NCBI GenBank assembly: GCA_943357975.1
Contig: CALRGS010000009.1
Span: 1 to 15,755 of the forward strand
Reading direction: 5' to 3'
From: Candidatus Nomurabacteria bacterium
Lineage (GTDB): Bacteria; Patescibacteriota; Minisyncoccia; Phycocordibacterales; UBA1006
DNA: 15,755 nucleotides
The notes beneath the pieces were generated by a model. The model saw nothing but the letters and a program-made list of their open reading frames with translations, was not told the origin of the DNA and did no database searches. Below, piece after piece: positions 1 to 6,369 of this stretch. Positions within the stretch are counted from its first letter, which is position 1. Each line of letters opens with the position of its first letter. The translations under genes were made by a program, and so were the position numbers.

Positions 1-735
1 AAATGGTATTTTAGAAATTTCTTACAAATGCCAGATGTAAAAGGCGCGAGTTTGGTATTTGGTTCTGCGGTGCATACAACGCTTGAGAAAATTATTAAGG
101 CACAGAAAATTCCTACAGAAAAGCAGGTTGGGGTATATGTACGCGAGGCCTTGATCAAGGAGTCAGTTGAAGCAAAAGAACTCGAGCAAATGGTGCGCGA
201 AGGTGTTGAGTGTGTTATGGGCTTTGTGAAAACAAGCATGCCTCATTTGGCGGCTGATACTCAAACGGAGCGTTCGGTATCATATCGTGATCCTGAATTT
301 CCGAATTTGTCTATGTATGGAAAAATTGACCTCACGGAACGGTCTCAGGATGGTGCGATTACTGTGACGGATTTTAAAACGGGCTCAAGTAAAACAACGG
401 GGGTGATTGAAAAACCAAATGAGGATGGTCGTATGTCTGATTATTTGCGTCAGCTCGCGATGTACTCGTACCTTATTGCGGGGGCAGAGAAGGGGACAGA
501 GGTCGCGCAGTCACGATTATATTTCCTCGAAGCGGATGCGAAGGATAAGAATAGGATTTATAGTACCCATGTTACAAGTGATCAAGTAGGTCTTTTGAAA
601 AAAGATATTGCGGATTATCAGGAACTGATCGAGTCTGGGAAATGGACAGGGCAAGTGTGCCACTTTAAACCATATGGGACAGGCTCCTCTGAATGTGAAT
701 ATTGTAAACGTGCGAAGGAGGTTTACTTGAAATAA
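1..735 (+). CDS. PD-(D/E)XK (RecB/AddB-type) nuclease domain, 3' part of a probable UvrD/AddA-like helicase-nuclease
   Basis: The frame is open from the first base, so the gene begins outside the window; the Met at 28 is probably internal. Counting from that Met, the RecB-family nuclease motifs appear in order: GSAVH (His16), YGKID (Asp101), VTDFKTG (Asp115, Lys117) and QLAMY (Gln142, Tyr146). Together these make the metal-binding active site of PD-(D/E)XK exonucleases. Near the C-terminus Cys211, Cys223 and Cys226 resemble the cysteine cluster that binds 4Fe-4S in AddB/Cas4-like nucleases; the fourth cysteine of that type lies N-terminal to the nuclease core and would be in the missing part. 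The domain usually sits at the end of a UvrD/AddA-type DNA helicase in repair or recombination. A stand-alone Cas4-like nuclease is the alternative, but no CRISPR or cas gene is visible. The nuclease call is firm; the helicase part is inferred. Confidence 0.75.
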   Translation, partial: KWYFRNFLQMPDVKGASLVFGSAVHTTLEKIIKAQKIPTEKQVGVYVREALIKESVEAKELEQMVREGVECVMGFVKTSMPHLAADTQTERSVSYRDPEFPNLSMYGKIDLTERSQDGAITVTDFKTGSSKTTGVIEKPNEDGRMSDYLRQLAMYSYLIAGAEKGTEVAQSRLYFLEADAKDKNRIYSTHVTSDQVGLLKKDIADYQELIESGKWTGQVCHFKPYGTGSSECEYCKRAKEVYLK

Positions 736-742
736 AATGATA

Positions 743-774
743 AATAAAAACAGCGAAGACCAAGTCTTCGCTGT
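743..774 (-). terminator. Intrinsic terminator of the minus-strand gene at 790-1281
   Basis: A perfect 11-bp stem (ACAGCGAAGAC at 750-760, its complement at 764-774) has a 3-nt CAA loop. Read on the minus strand it is followed at once by TTTTTATTTATC. It lies 16 bases past the stop of the minus gene. It also sits 15 bases past the stop of the plus-strand nuclease gene and may act on both, though the U-tract favours the minus strand. Confidence 0.85.
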
Positions 775-789
775 GTAAGCACGTTGTTT

Positions 790-1281
790 TTAGAAGTAGC
801 TTAAAATAAAATTATTTAATTGAGAGCTTTGTAGATAGGCCTCAATGTTTTTGAGTAATGAAACCGAATAACCCAATTCAGGCTCATGTTCTTCAGTGTC
901 CCTAAAGATTGCAGTATTTAGAAAATCCTTAACAGCTCCAATAAATTTAGGATTATCAAAGCTTTCTAATTTTATCTTAATGAGGACATACTGACTAGCT
1001 GTCTGCCCACTATTAAATACTCCAAAATAAACAACTACTTCATCTTCTAAGAGGGCTTCGTCAGTAAGTAGTTTTCTTTCGGTACTTGCAATAAGGTAGC
1101 CCGGGTTCCTAATGTTAAAGTAGTTTGTTGTCAAATTCTCGTGCTTCTTTGTGATCGAAATCTCACAAAGTCTCTTGTCATCATTTTCAATTAATATTCC
1201 AAAAGTATCAAATATTTTTTGCAAATTGATAAACATTCTTTTAAATGCGTAAAGGTCCAGACTAGAAAATTTAGTATTCAT
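790..1281 (-). CDS. Hypothetical protein, 163 aa
   Basis: I do not recognise this family. The frame is uninterrupted from an ATG at 1281 to TAA at 790, and its own strong terminator lies just downstream, which supports a real gene. The protein is soluble-looking with no signal peptide or membrane segment. The N-terminal 30 residues and the C-terminal 30 (ending in Asn-Phe-Ile-Leu-Ser-Tyr-Phe) look helical; the middle alternates hydrophobic and polar residues as in a beta-rich fold (Val-Val-Val-Tyr-Phe-Gly-Val-Phe; Tyr-Val-Leu-Ile-Lys-Ile-Lys-Leu). Codons look more AT-rich than in neighbouring metabolic genes, which could reflect acquisition. No Shine-Dalgarno sequence or clear -10 is seen. 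It is divergent from the pyrophosphatase gene across about 115 bp. Confidence 0.6.
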   Translation of the reverse strand: MNTKFSSLDLYAFKRMFINLQKIFDTFGILIENDDKRLCEISITKKHENLTTNYFNIRNPGYLIASTERKLLTDEALLEDEVVVYFGVFNSGQTASQYVLIKIKLESFDNPKFIGAVKDFLNTAIFRDTEEHEPELGYSVSLLKNIEAYLQSSQLNNFILSYF

Positions 1282-1360
1282 ATTGAATTGTTTAATTTTA
1301 GAAAATCTTACCCCAGCAACGCTGGCGGTGTTTGGGGACAGGATAACATATTTTGGTGTT

Positions 1361-1389
1361 ATGTCAAGAATGGGCTCCTATGCTACACT
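1361..1389 (+). promoter_or_regulatory. Promoter of the pyrophosphatase gene (leaderless type)
   Basis: An extended -10, TGCTACACT (hexamer TACACT 1384-1389), is preceded after 17 bp by a weak -35 ATGTCA (1361-1366). Six bases separate the -10 from the ATG at 1396, so the predicted start of transcription coincides with the start codon. An inverted repeat ATAACA/TGTTAT (1343-1348, 1357-1362) touches the -35 and could be an operator. Confidence 0.6.
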
Positions 1390-1395
1390 TGGACT

Positions 1396-1851
1396 ATGAA
1401 CTACACAGCAACCATAGAAATTCCAAAAAATTCAGGGAGACGAATTCATAAGGGTAATCAGCCAGATAATTTGGGTAAGTTTGTGGACTTCGGACCCTTG
1501 ATTGATAAAATTAAAGCTAATAATGGACTTATGCCCCTTGCGTATGGATTTATTGAAGATACTACAGGAAGTGATGGCGAAGGTGATGAGGTAGACGTAA
1601 TGATTTTTTCTGAGAAAGAACTTAAGACCGAAGACACTGTTGAAATTACGCCTTTTGCTATGATGATGCGGGAGGATGGGGATTATAAAGTTCTTGCTCA
1701 TGATGACACGGTGCAACTAGATTCTTGGGATCAAGTTCCAGTCGATATGCAAAAAACATTGATGGAGTTTAATGGATTTAAGTTACCGATTGTGGAAGTA
1801 AAAGGGAAGGATGAGACGGTTGTGTATATTGAAAGCGTGAAAGTGAAATAG
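1396..1851 (+). CDS. ppa: Inorganic pyrophosphatase, family I
   Basis: Hydrolyses pyrophosphate to two phosphates in the cytoplasm, pulling biosynthetic reactions forward. The family hallmarks are present: IEIPKNS at residues 7-13, YGFIEDT at 50-56, and the metal-binding stretch DGEGDEVDV at 60-68. In this stretch Glu62, Asp64 and Asp67 fall where the family normally has three aspartates, so one Asp appears replaced by Glu. A second acidic/basic patch (Asp94, Asp96, Lys98) matches the usual metal and phosphate ligands. At 151 aa it is shorter than typical bacterial enzymes (about 175). The frame is open further upstream, but I place the start at 1396: the protein homology begins there, a -10 lies 6 bases before it, and a longer version would run into the divergent gene. 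It converges on the minus gene at 1912 and shares a bidirectional terminator with it. Confidence 0.9.
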   Translation: MNYTATIEIPKNSGRRIHKGNQPDNLGKFVDFGPLIDKIKANNGLMPLAYGFIEDTTGSDGEGDEVDVMIFSEKELKTEDTVEITPFAMMMREDGDYKVLAHDDTVQLDSWDQVPVDMQKTLMEFNGFKLPIVEVKGKDETVVYIESVKVK

Positions 1852-1861
1852 AAACAAATAA

Positions 1862-1895
1862 AAAATTCCGAAGCGATAAATCGCTTCGGAATTTT
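1862..1895. terminator. Bidirectional intrinsic terminator between convergent genes
   Basis: A perfect 16-bp inverted repeat (1862-1877 with 1880-1895) has a GC-rich core TTCCGAAGCGA and A-tract/T-tract ends, so each strand ends the hairpin in a T-run. It lies 10 bases after the ppa stop and 16 bases past the stop of the opposing gene. It should terminate both. Confidence 0.9.
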
Positions 1896-1924
1896 GTTAG
1901 GAAGGTAATGATTACGTTCCTAAC
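1896..1924. repeat. Near-perfect palindrome overlapping the 3' end of the minus-strand gene
   Basis: Directly abutting the terminator, GTTAGGAA (1896-1903) pairs with TTCCTAAC (1917-1924), and inside it GTAAT (1905-1909) pairs with ATTAC (1911-1915). Only a G-G mismatch and a single central base break the symmetry. The stop codon of the minus gene (1912-1914) lies inside the palindrome. It may extend the terminator structure or bind a dimeric protein; no function is shown. Confidence 0.6.
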
Positions 1925-3021
1925 AGCACCTGCGCCTTTTCTAACAATTCAGCATTGAGGTATTTCAAGTCATTTGGAATTGCCCGTTGAAGTTCGAGGA
2001 GTTTTTGAATATCAGTTATCCCCACAATTTCCTCCTTGATAATTTCTTGTTGTCGCAATAGATTTAAAAATGTAAGCCGGTCTACTTGAGGACTCTTTGT
2101 AAGACTGTTGTAGCTCACAAGGAGTAATTTGAGTTTTTCCAATGAGACCTCTTTAATTTCGCGCTCGTAGTAAAGAAATGTTTGACCAAGATTCAATGCT
2201 ACGGGCATTTTTTGAATCTCGACCCACGGGGTTTCTGATGCAACTTGTTGGTCAAAGAATTTTTTGACTACATTGGTAATAGCTGCAACAGACTCCTTTG
2301 AAATCGGGCGCCTGGCTTCATATACGGCTCCATAAGCATAAAGCTTCTTGTAATCATCAAATGTTAAACCGTCTTTCGTCAACTGCTCTGCAACAAGTTT
2401 TTCACAAAGGTCATAAGCAAGTTGTGCAACTTCTTTTGTTCCTGCGTGGGGTGCAAAATGTTCCTTAATCCAGCCTCCTATTTTCCATGCCTCTTCTAAT
2501 TCGCTGCATGTGTTAATTTTTTGCGTGAAGGAGTCAAGAATTTCAGTTTCGAATCCAGCTGAGAAAAATTTAACAGAAGTACTGAGACCGAACTCCTTGC
2601 TTTCCTTGTGAGCTGTGATAACTAAAGGAGAAACTCGTGCCAATAGCTGGTTCCAGGCATTTTCGTACAAAAAGTCTTCTTTTAAAAAGATACTGTCTTT
2701 TTTGAGATGGTTCAAAAGATTGGCCCAGGTTTGCAGAGGTGTCGCTTCGCTGGCATCTGGTAATTTAGCTAGTTTTTCGATGAACACTTGGAATGTTGGG
2801 GCTGTAAGGTACTTATTGCCCGAAACAAACTTGTCGTATTCACTGGATTGTAATGCTTTGAGGGCCTCACCTGCATCGCGAACAGTTTTGATGGTCATGA
2901 TGCAGCGAATTAAGGAAATGTTTTTTATAACAACTTCGGTCCATGGAATTGCCGTAAATACAGCGTGTTCAAAAGAGAAATCGGTAGGCAGATCCGTTAC
3001 TAATTCTTTTAAGTTTGGCAT
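1912..3021 (-). CDS. Hypothetical alpha-helical protein, 369 aa
   Basis: I do not recognise this family. The long uninterrupted frame, clean terminator and bacterial-style codon use support a real gene. The protein has no signal peptide or convincing membrane segment. It is rich in Leu, Lys, Glu and Ala with regularly spaced hydrophobics throughout, the look of an all-helical, possibly repeat-built (HEAT/TPR-like) scaffold. Only two or three cysteines and no obvious catalytic motif are present. It contains several Trp (for example in Ile-Pro-Trp-Thr-Glu and Thr-Pro-Trp-Val-Glu, a recurring Pro-Trp-x-Glu pattern). Start chosen at 3021: a weak TAAAAC -10-like element lies 7 bases upstream on the minus strand (3029-3034), in line with the other genes here. 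It is divergent from the gene at 3122. Confidence 0.65.
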   Translation of the reverse strand: MPNLKELVTDLPTDFSFEHAVFTAIPWTEVVIKNISLIRCIMTIKTVRDAGEALKALQSSEYDKFVSGNKYLTAPTFQVFIEKLAKLPDASEATPLQTWANLLNHLKKDSIFLKEDFLYENAWNQLLARVSPLVITAHKESKEFGLSTSVKFFSAGFETEILDSFTQKINTCSELEEAWKIGGWIKEHFAPHAGTKEVAQLAYDLCEKLVAEQLTKDGLTFDDYKKLYAYGAVYEARRPISKESVAAITNVVKKFFDQQVASETPWVEIQKMPVALNLGQTFLYYEREIKEVSLEKLKLLLVSYNSLTKSPQVDRLTFLNLLRQQEIIKEEIVGITDIQKLLELQRAIPNDLKYLNAELLEKAQVLLGT

Positions 3022-3085
3022 AGCTTTAGTTTTATTTTTTGGTGAATTTTGATCTACACTACCATTTTAGAACCTTCGTGTCAAA

Positions 3086-3115
3086 TTAGTAGAACACCTA
3101 AATTTTTCGTATAAT
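3086..3115 (+). promoter_or_regulatory. Promoter of the small gene at 3122 (leaderless type)
   Basis: A consensus -10 TATAAT (3110-3115) ends 6 bases before the ATG at 3122. A weak -35 TTAGTA (3086-3091) sits 18 bp upstream. Transcription should start at the A of the start codon. Confidence 0.75.
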
Positions 3116-3121
3116 AGAGTT

Positions 3122-3415
3122 ATGACATTCGGTAAACAAGTAGAGATGTTTTTTAAGAGAGAGAAAGGGCGGGATCCTGTAGAAAAAGCACAGGAGTATC
3201 TTGATGATCCAAACTTCCTTGATATTTATCAGGGGTACTTGGCGAAATATGGAAACCGTAATAATGGAGCGCGTGGAATTATAAAAATAATTAACGATGA
3301 AGTGGGATTTCCCTTAACCTTTTTGGATGAAGCAAAACCAGATATTATTAACTATTATAATACGCACCAAATTAAGGAATACATTGCCGAACAAACAATG
3401 AAAAAAGCAGCATAA
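3122..3415 (+). CDS. Hypothetical small protein, 97 aa
   Basis: Not recognised. It is a short, charged, soluble-looking protein, helical at both ends, with no Cys, signal peptide or membrane segment. The sequence has a central Tyr/Asn/Gly-rich turn (Tyr-Gly-Asn-Arg-Asn-Asn-Gly-Ala-Arg-Gly, residues 44-53). A consensus TATAAT exactly 6 bases before the ATG and a terminator at the stop codon make a good case for a real monocistronic gene. It stands immediately before gap, but the terminator and the separate gap promoter argue that the two are transcribed separately. No function can be proposed. Confidence 0.7.
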   Translation: MTFGKQVEMFFKREKGRDPVEKAQEYLDDPNFLDIYQGYLAKYGNRNNGARGIIKIINDEVGFPLTFLDEAKPDIINYYNTHQIKEYIAEQTMKKAA

Positions 3416-3427
3416 TTGCTGTTTTTT
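3401..3427 (+). terminator. Terminator of the small gene, overlapping its stop codon
   Basis: CAGC (3408-3411) pairs with GCTG (3418-3421), and an A6 run (3401-3406) faces a T6 run (3422-3427) across one bulged G. The stop codon (3413-3415) is in the loop, and the right arm is also the likely -35 of the next gene. The GC part of the stem is short, so efficiency is uncertain. Confidence 0.5.
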
Positions 3428-3445
3428 GGTTTACGGTGATATAAT
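3416..3445 (+). promoter_or_regulatory. gap promoter (leaderless type)
   Basis: Extended -10 TGATATAAT (hexamer 3440-3445) with -35 TTGCTG (3416-3421) and an 18-bp spacer. The -10 ends 8 bases before the ATG at 3454, so any leader would be 0-1 base. The -35 lies within the right half of the preceding terminator hairpin. Confidence 0.8.
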
Positions 3446-3453
3446 ACAACCAT

Positions 3454-4494
3454 ATGATATTCAGCAAGAAAAAGGTAAAAGTAGGTATTAATGGATTTGG
3501 GCGTATTGGTCGTGCATTTTTGAAACAAGCGTGGGAGCGTAATGATATCGAAATTGTTGGGATTAACGATCTCGGTTCACTTGAGTCACTCGCGTACTTA
3601 TTGAAATATGACACCGTGTATCGTAACTGGAATAAGTCGGTTGTTATTGAGGGAACAAGCCTTGTGGTGGACGGGAAAAAGATTCCAGTATTTGCAGTAA
3701 AAGATCCTGCTGAAATTCCATGGGCAAGTGTTACTGCTGATGTGATTATTGAATCTACGGGGTTATTTACAACCTATGACAAGGCAGCTGCTCACTTGAA
3801 AGGTGGTGCGAAGAAAGTGGTTATCTCAGCACCTGCAAAAGCCGGCGAGGACGCTGGTGTTGCCGGAGAAACTATCCTCCTTGGAGTAAACGAAGAAAAA
3901 TTTGGAACATGTGATGTCACAAGTAATGCATCATGTACCACCAATGCATCGTCGCCCCTTATTGGAATCCTTGATGCTGCAATTGGAATTGAAAAGGCGG
4001 TGCTTTCTACAACTCATGGATATACCGCATCACAGGCATTAGTTGATGGTCCAAGTAAAAAAGACCTTCGAGAAGGTCGTGCCGCTGCGCAGAATATTGT
4101 GCCAAGCTCTACGGGGGCTGCTCTTGCTGTGGCACAAGCATACCCAAAGCTCGTAGGATTATTTGATGGGATTTCACTACGCGTTCCAGTTCCTGCAGGA
4201 TCAATTGTGGATGTGACATTTATTGCTAAGCGAGATACTACTGCTGATGAAGTAAATCAGATTTTGAAAACAGCTGCGATGCAAGACCAGTGGAAGGGAG
4301 TCTTTGCAGTAACTGATGAGCCGCTTGTTTCAAGTGACATCCTCGGGAATACGCATGCATCTATTGCAGACCTTGCGATGACCCGAGTGGTTGGTGGGAA
4401 CCTTGTAAAAGTATTGGCTTGGTATGATAATGAGTGGGGGTATACAGCTACATTGGTCGAACATGCAGTGAAGACCGGGATGAGTATTAAATAA
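3454..4494 (+). CDS. gap: Glyceraldehyde-3-phosphate dehydrogenase (NAD-type)
   Basis: Catalyses oxidative phosphorylation of glyceraldehyde-3-phosphate to 1,3-bisphosphoglycerate in glycolysis. The Rossmann nucleotide-binding motif GINGFGRIGR occupies residues 11-20. Asp39 in GINDLGS is at the position that prefers NAD over NADP. The catalytic centre is ASCTTN at 159-164 with nucleophile Cys161, and His188 in TTHGYT is the base partner. The C-terminal half carries RVPVPAGS (243-250) and WYDNEWGY (323-330). At 346 aa it is full length. Where most GAPDHs read TTNCLAP, this one has TTNASSP, so the conserved non-catalytic second Cys is Ala. It is the entry to lower glycolysis for the triose phosphate produced by the transketolase/transaldolase genes downstream. 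The start at 3454 is set by the upstream -10. Confidence 0.97.
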   Translation: MIFSKKKVKVGINGFGRIGRAFLKQAWERNDIEIVGINDLGSLESLAYLLKYDTVYRNWNKSVVIEGTSLVVDGKKIPVFAVKDPAEIPWASVTADVIIESTGLFTTYDKAAAHLKGGAKKVVISAPAKAGEDAGVAGETILLGVNEEKFGTCDVTSNASCTTNASSPLIGILDAAIGIEKAVLSTTHGYTASQALVDGPSKKDLREGRAAAQNIVPSSTGAALAVAQAYPKLVGLFDGISLRVPVPAGSIVDVTFIAKRDTTADEVNQILKTAAMQDQWKGVFAVTDEPLVSSDILGNTHASIADLAMTRVVGGNLVKVLAWYDNEWGYTATLVEHAVKTGMSIK

Positions 4495-4497
4495 TAT

Positions 4498-4716
4498 ATG
4501 AATGAAATGAACTTTGAGCATCTTGTAAACAATACTTTTCCAGAACCTACTGGACCTACTTTTGGTTATGAAAAACCTGCTTGGAAAATGACCGAAAAAG
4601 AAGTAGATGATGCATTGATGTCTTTCAAGAGCAAAGAGCTTAAAAATGGAAAATTAGATTCTGAAGAACAGTATCGCAAGGATGGATTAATTAAGAAAAA
4701 GGCGGAGTTTTCCTAA
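4498..4716 (+). CDS. Hypothetical small protein, 72 aa
   Basis: Not recognised. It is a highly charged, Lys/Glu-rich protein with an aromatic/proline N-terminal part (Phe-Pro-Glu-Pro-Thr-Gly-Pro-Thr-Phe-Gly) and a helical, probably coiled, C-terminal part from about residue 32. It follows gap after 3 bases and is likely cotranscribed; a TATTAA at 4485-4490 could also serve as a leaderless -10. A second in-frame ATG at 4507 is an alternative start. There is no terminator before the helicase promoter at 4721. Whether it relates to GAPDH or to the next gene cannot be told. Confidence 0.55.
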   Translation: MNEMNFEHLVNNTFPEPTGPTFGYEKPAWKMTEKEVDDALMSFKSKELKNGKLDSEEQYRKDGLIKKKAEFS

Positions 4717-4720
4717 AAAC

Positions 4721-4749
4721 TAGACAAAATGACGTAAACATGCTATTCT
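4721..4749 (+). promoter_or_regulatory. Promoter of the DEAD-box helicase gene
   Basis: -35 TAGACA (4721-4726), 17-bp spacer, extended -10 TGCTATTCT (hexamer 4744-4749). The predicted start of transcription is near 4756, giving a leader of roughly 180 bases, unlike nearly all other promoters in the window. Confidence 0.65.
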
Positions 4750-4755
4750 GTGTTT

Positions 4756-4938
4756 GCGTTATTTTTCTCTGTGGACTTATTAAATAAGTCATATATCTCT
4801 CTTACTCTATGAGTTTTGCGAGACAACCCCCACTTCGCTTTAAAAGGCTTCGCGGGGCAAGGAAGGGTGAAGTGACGAATATAAGCCACACCTTATTATT
4901 ATCGTGGTTTGGGTCGTAAATGGCCCGCTATTTTAGTT
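4756..4938 (+). promoter_or_regulatory. Long structured 5' leader of the helicase mRNA
   Basis: This stretch holds no gene. It contains three candidate hairpins. GACTTAT/ATAAGTC with a TAA loop lies at 4774-4790. A 10-bp stem with G-U pairs, CACTTCGCTT (4831-4840) with GGGTGAAGTG (4865-4874), encloses a G-rich segment. An AAGCCAC/GTGGTTT stem spans about 4883-4910 with a 14-nt AT-rich loop. RNA helicase mRNAs are known in several bacteria to carry long leaders used for cold induction or autoregulation; that role here is inference. It could instead include an independent small RNA. It does not match tRNA, SRP RNA, RNase P or tmRNA landmarks. Confidence 0.45.
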
Positions 4939-6333
4939 ATGTATACATTGAAACGGGAGCCTATTGGCGACCTTTATCCGAGTCAAAAGCCTAGAGGGCG
5001 ATCAGGAGCTCGACCAGCATCAGCAGGACGACCAACCTCTTCACGAGGCGGTTTTGCTGCACGTCCAACCTCTTCACGAGGTGGATTTGGTGGTGGACCA
5101 GCAGCATCACGTGGATCTGGTTTTAGTCCACGAGCAGGCGGATCTCGAGGTGGTTTCGGAGGCGGTGCCTCACGAGGTGGCTTCGGAGGATCACGAGGAG
5201 GATCACGAGGAGGAGGTGGACGACGGTTTACTGGAGAGAATATTGATATCTCTCGATTTATTAACCGAGCAACCACTGTTGTCGAAGAAATTTACACACC
5301 CGTGCACACGTTCAACGATTTCAAAGTTGATGAACGAGTACGACAGAACATTGCACGAAAAGGATTTATCATCCCAAGTCCTATCCAGGACCAAGCAATT
5401 CCTAACGCCCTTGATGGACGTGATATTATCGGTCTTGCAAATACAGGAACAGGTAAAACGGCTGCGTTCTTGATTCCAACGATTAACAAAATCTTGGCTG
5501 ATAAGAAGCACCAGGCAATTATTATTACTCCTACACGAGAACTTGCGATTCAAATTCAACGAGAATGTATTGAACTCACAAAGGGATTAGCTATGTTTAA
5601 CGTGACTTGCGTAGGTGGAGCACCTATTCGTCCGCAAATTATGGCACTTGCCCAGAAGCACAATATTATTATCGGAACCCCAGGACGATTGAAAGATCTT
5701 TTTGAACAACGAAAACTTTCACTTGAAAATGTAAGTACGGTTATCCTCGACGAGGCTGATCGAATGTTGGACATGGGATTCATTGACGATGTTCGTTACT
5801 TCTTGAAACATATTCCACAAGAACGACAGATGTTGTTATTCTCTGCAACCCTTGCACCGGCAATTGAAAAATTGATTCATGAATTCTTGAATAATCCAGT
5901 AAAAATTTCTGTGAAGACTCGAGACACTTCTAAAAACGTTGATCAGGATATTGTACGAGTTCAGGATAAGTCTAAGAAATTAGATATCCTTTGCGGATTA
6001 CTTAGCTCAGCAGAATTTTCAAAGGTTCTTGTGTTTGCTGAAACCAAACGAGCGGTAGATCACCTTGAACGGGATCTCCAGTCACGAGGATTCAGAGCTG
6101 AAGCTATCCACGGAGACAAGCGTCACCGTGAGCGACAACGAGCATTGGAGGCGTTCTCTACAGGACGAAATCAAATCCTTATTGCAACTGACGTTGCAGC
6201 CCGAGGATTGGATATCTCTGACGTGTCTCACGTAATTAACTACGAAATTCCTCAGTCTTATGACACCTATGTTCACCGCATTGGTCGAACAGGACGTGCT
6301 AACAAGAAGGGAATTGCACTTACTTTCGTATAG
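4939..6333 (+). CDS. DEAD-box ATP-dependent RNA helicase with N-terminal RGG/SRGG-rich domain
   Basis: Unwinds RNA and remodels RNA-protein complexes, typically in ribosome assembly or mRNA decay. Numbered from the ATG at 4939 (464 aa), all motifs are intact: Q-motif GFIIPSPIQ (142-150), Walker A ANTGTGKT (167-174), PTREL (198-202), TPGR (247-250), DEAD (271-274), SAT (302-304), ATDVAARGLDI (416-426) and HRIGRTGR (446-453). The protein ends 11 residues later, so it lacks the C-terminal RNA-binding extension of DeaD/CsdA. Instead residues about 20-97 are Gly/Arg/Ser-rich with repeated SRGG(F), including an 11-residue tandem repeat (RPTSSRGGF). RGG tracts bind RNA and promote condensates in other helicases. 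Arg codons in this tract are nearly all CGA. A TTG at 4909 is a possible longer start; ATG 4939 is preferred. A terminator follows at 6340. Confidence 0.95.
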   Translation: MYTLKREPIGDLYPSQKPRGRSGARPASAGRPTSSRGGFAARPTSSRGGFGGGPAASRGSGFSPRAGGSRGGFGGGASRGGFGGSRGGSRGGGGRRFTGENIDISRFINRATTVVEEIYTPVHTFNDFKVDERVRQNIARKGFIIPSPIQDQAIPNALDGRDIIGLANTGTGKTAAFLIPTINKILADKKHQAIIITPTRELAIQIQRECIELTKGLAMFNVTCVGGAPIRPQIMALAQKHNIIIGTPGRLKDLFEQRKLSLENVSTVILDEADRMLDMGFIDDVRYFLKHIPQERQMLLFSATLAPAIEKLIHEFLNNPVKISVKTRDTSKNVDQDIVRVQDKSKKLDILCGLLSSAEFSKVLVFAETKRAVDHLERDLQSRGFRAEAIHGDKRHRERQRALEAFSTGRNQILIATDVAARGLDISDVSHVINYEIPQSYDTYVHRIGRTGRANKKGIALTFV

Positions 6334-6339
6334 TCCTTA

Positions 6340-6365
6340 ACAAAAGCCCCAATCGGGGCTTTTGT
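6340..6365 (+). terminator. Intrinsic terminator of the helicase gene
   Basis: An 11-bp perfect stem, ACAAAAGCCCC (6340-6350) with GGGGCTTTTGT (6355-6365), closes on an AATC loop; the right arm contains the T-tract. It starts 7 bases after the stop codon. Confidence 0.9.
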
Positions 6366-6369
6366 GTTT

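Noticed and set aside
1219..1395. N-terminal extension of the pyrophosphatase
   Set aside because: It would overlap the divergent gene and run through the promoter; the family sequence starts at 1396.
4800..4900. tRNA, SRP RNA, RNase P RNA or tmRNA in the helicase leader
   Set aside because: The GGAAGG stretch hints at SRP RNA, but the conserved apical loop and flanking stems are missing; no T-loop, CCA end or RNase P core is found.
4983..5276. Minus-strand Pro/Arg-rich open frame opposite the helicase N-terminus
   Set aside because: It is the mirror of the Gly/Arg/Ser repeats in the helicase. It has no promoter or homology and low-complexity composition only.
4964..5473. Plus-strand 169-codon frame rich in His/Asp/Glu/Val overlapping the helicase
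   Set aside because: Out-of-frame reading of the same repeats; the helicase motifs prove the other frame.
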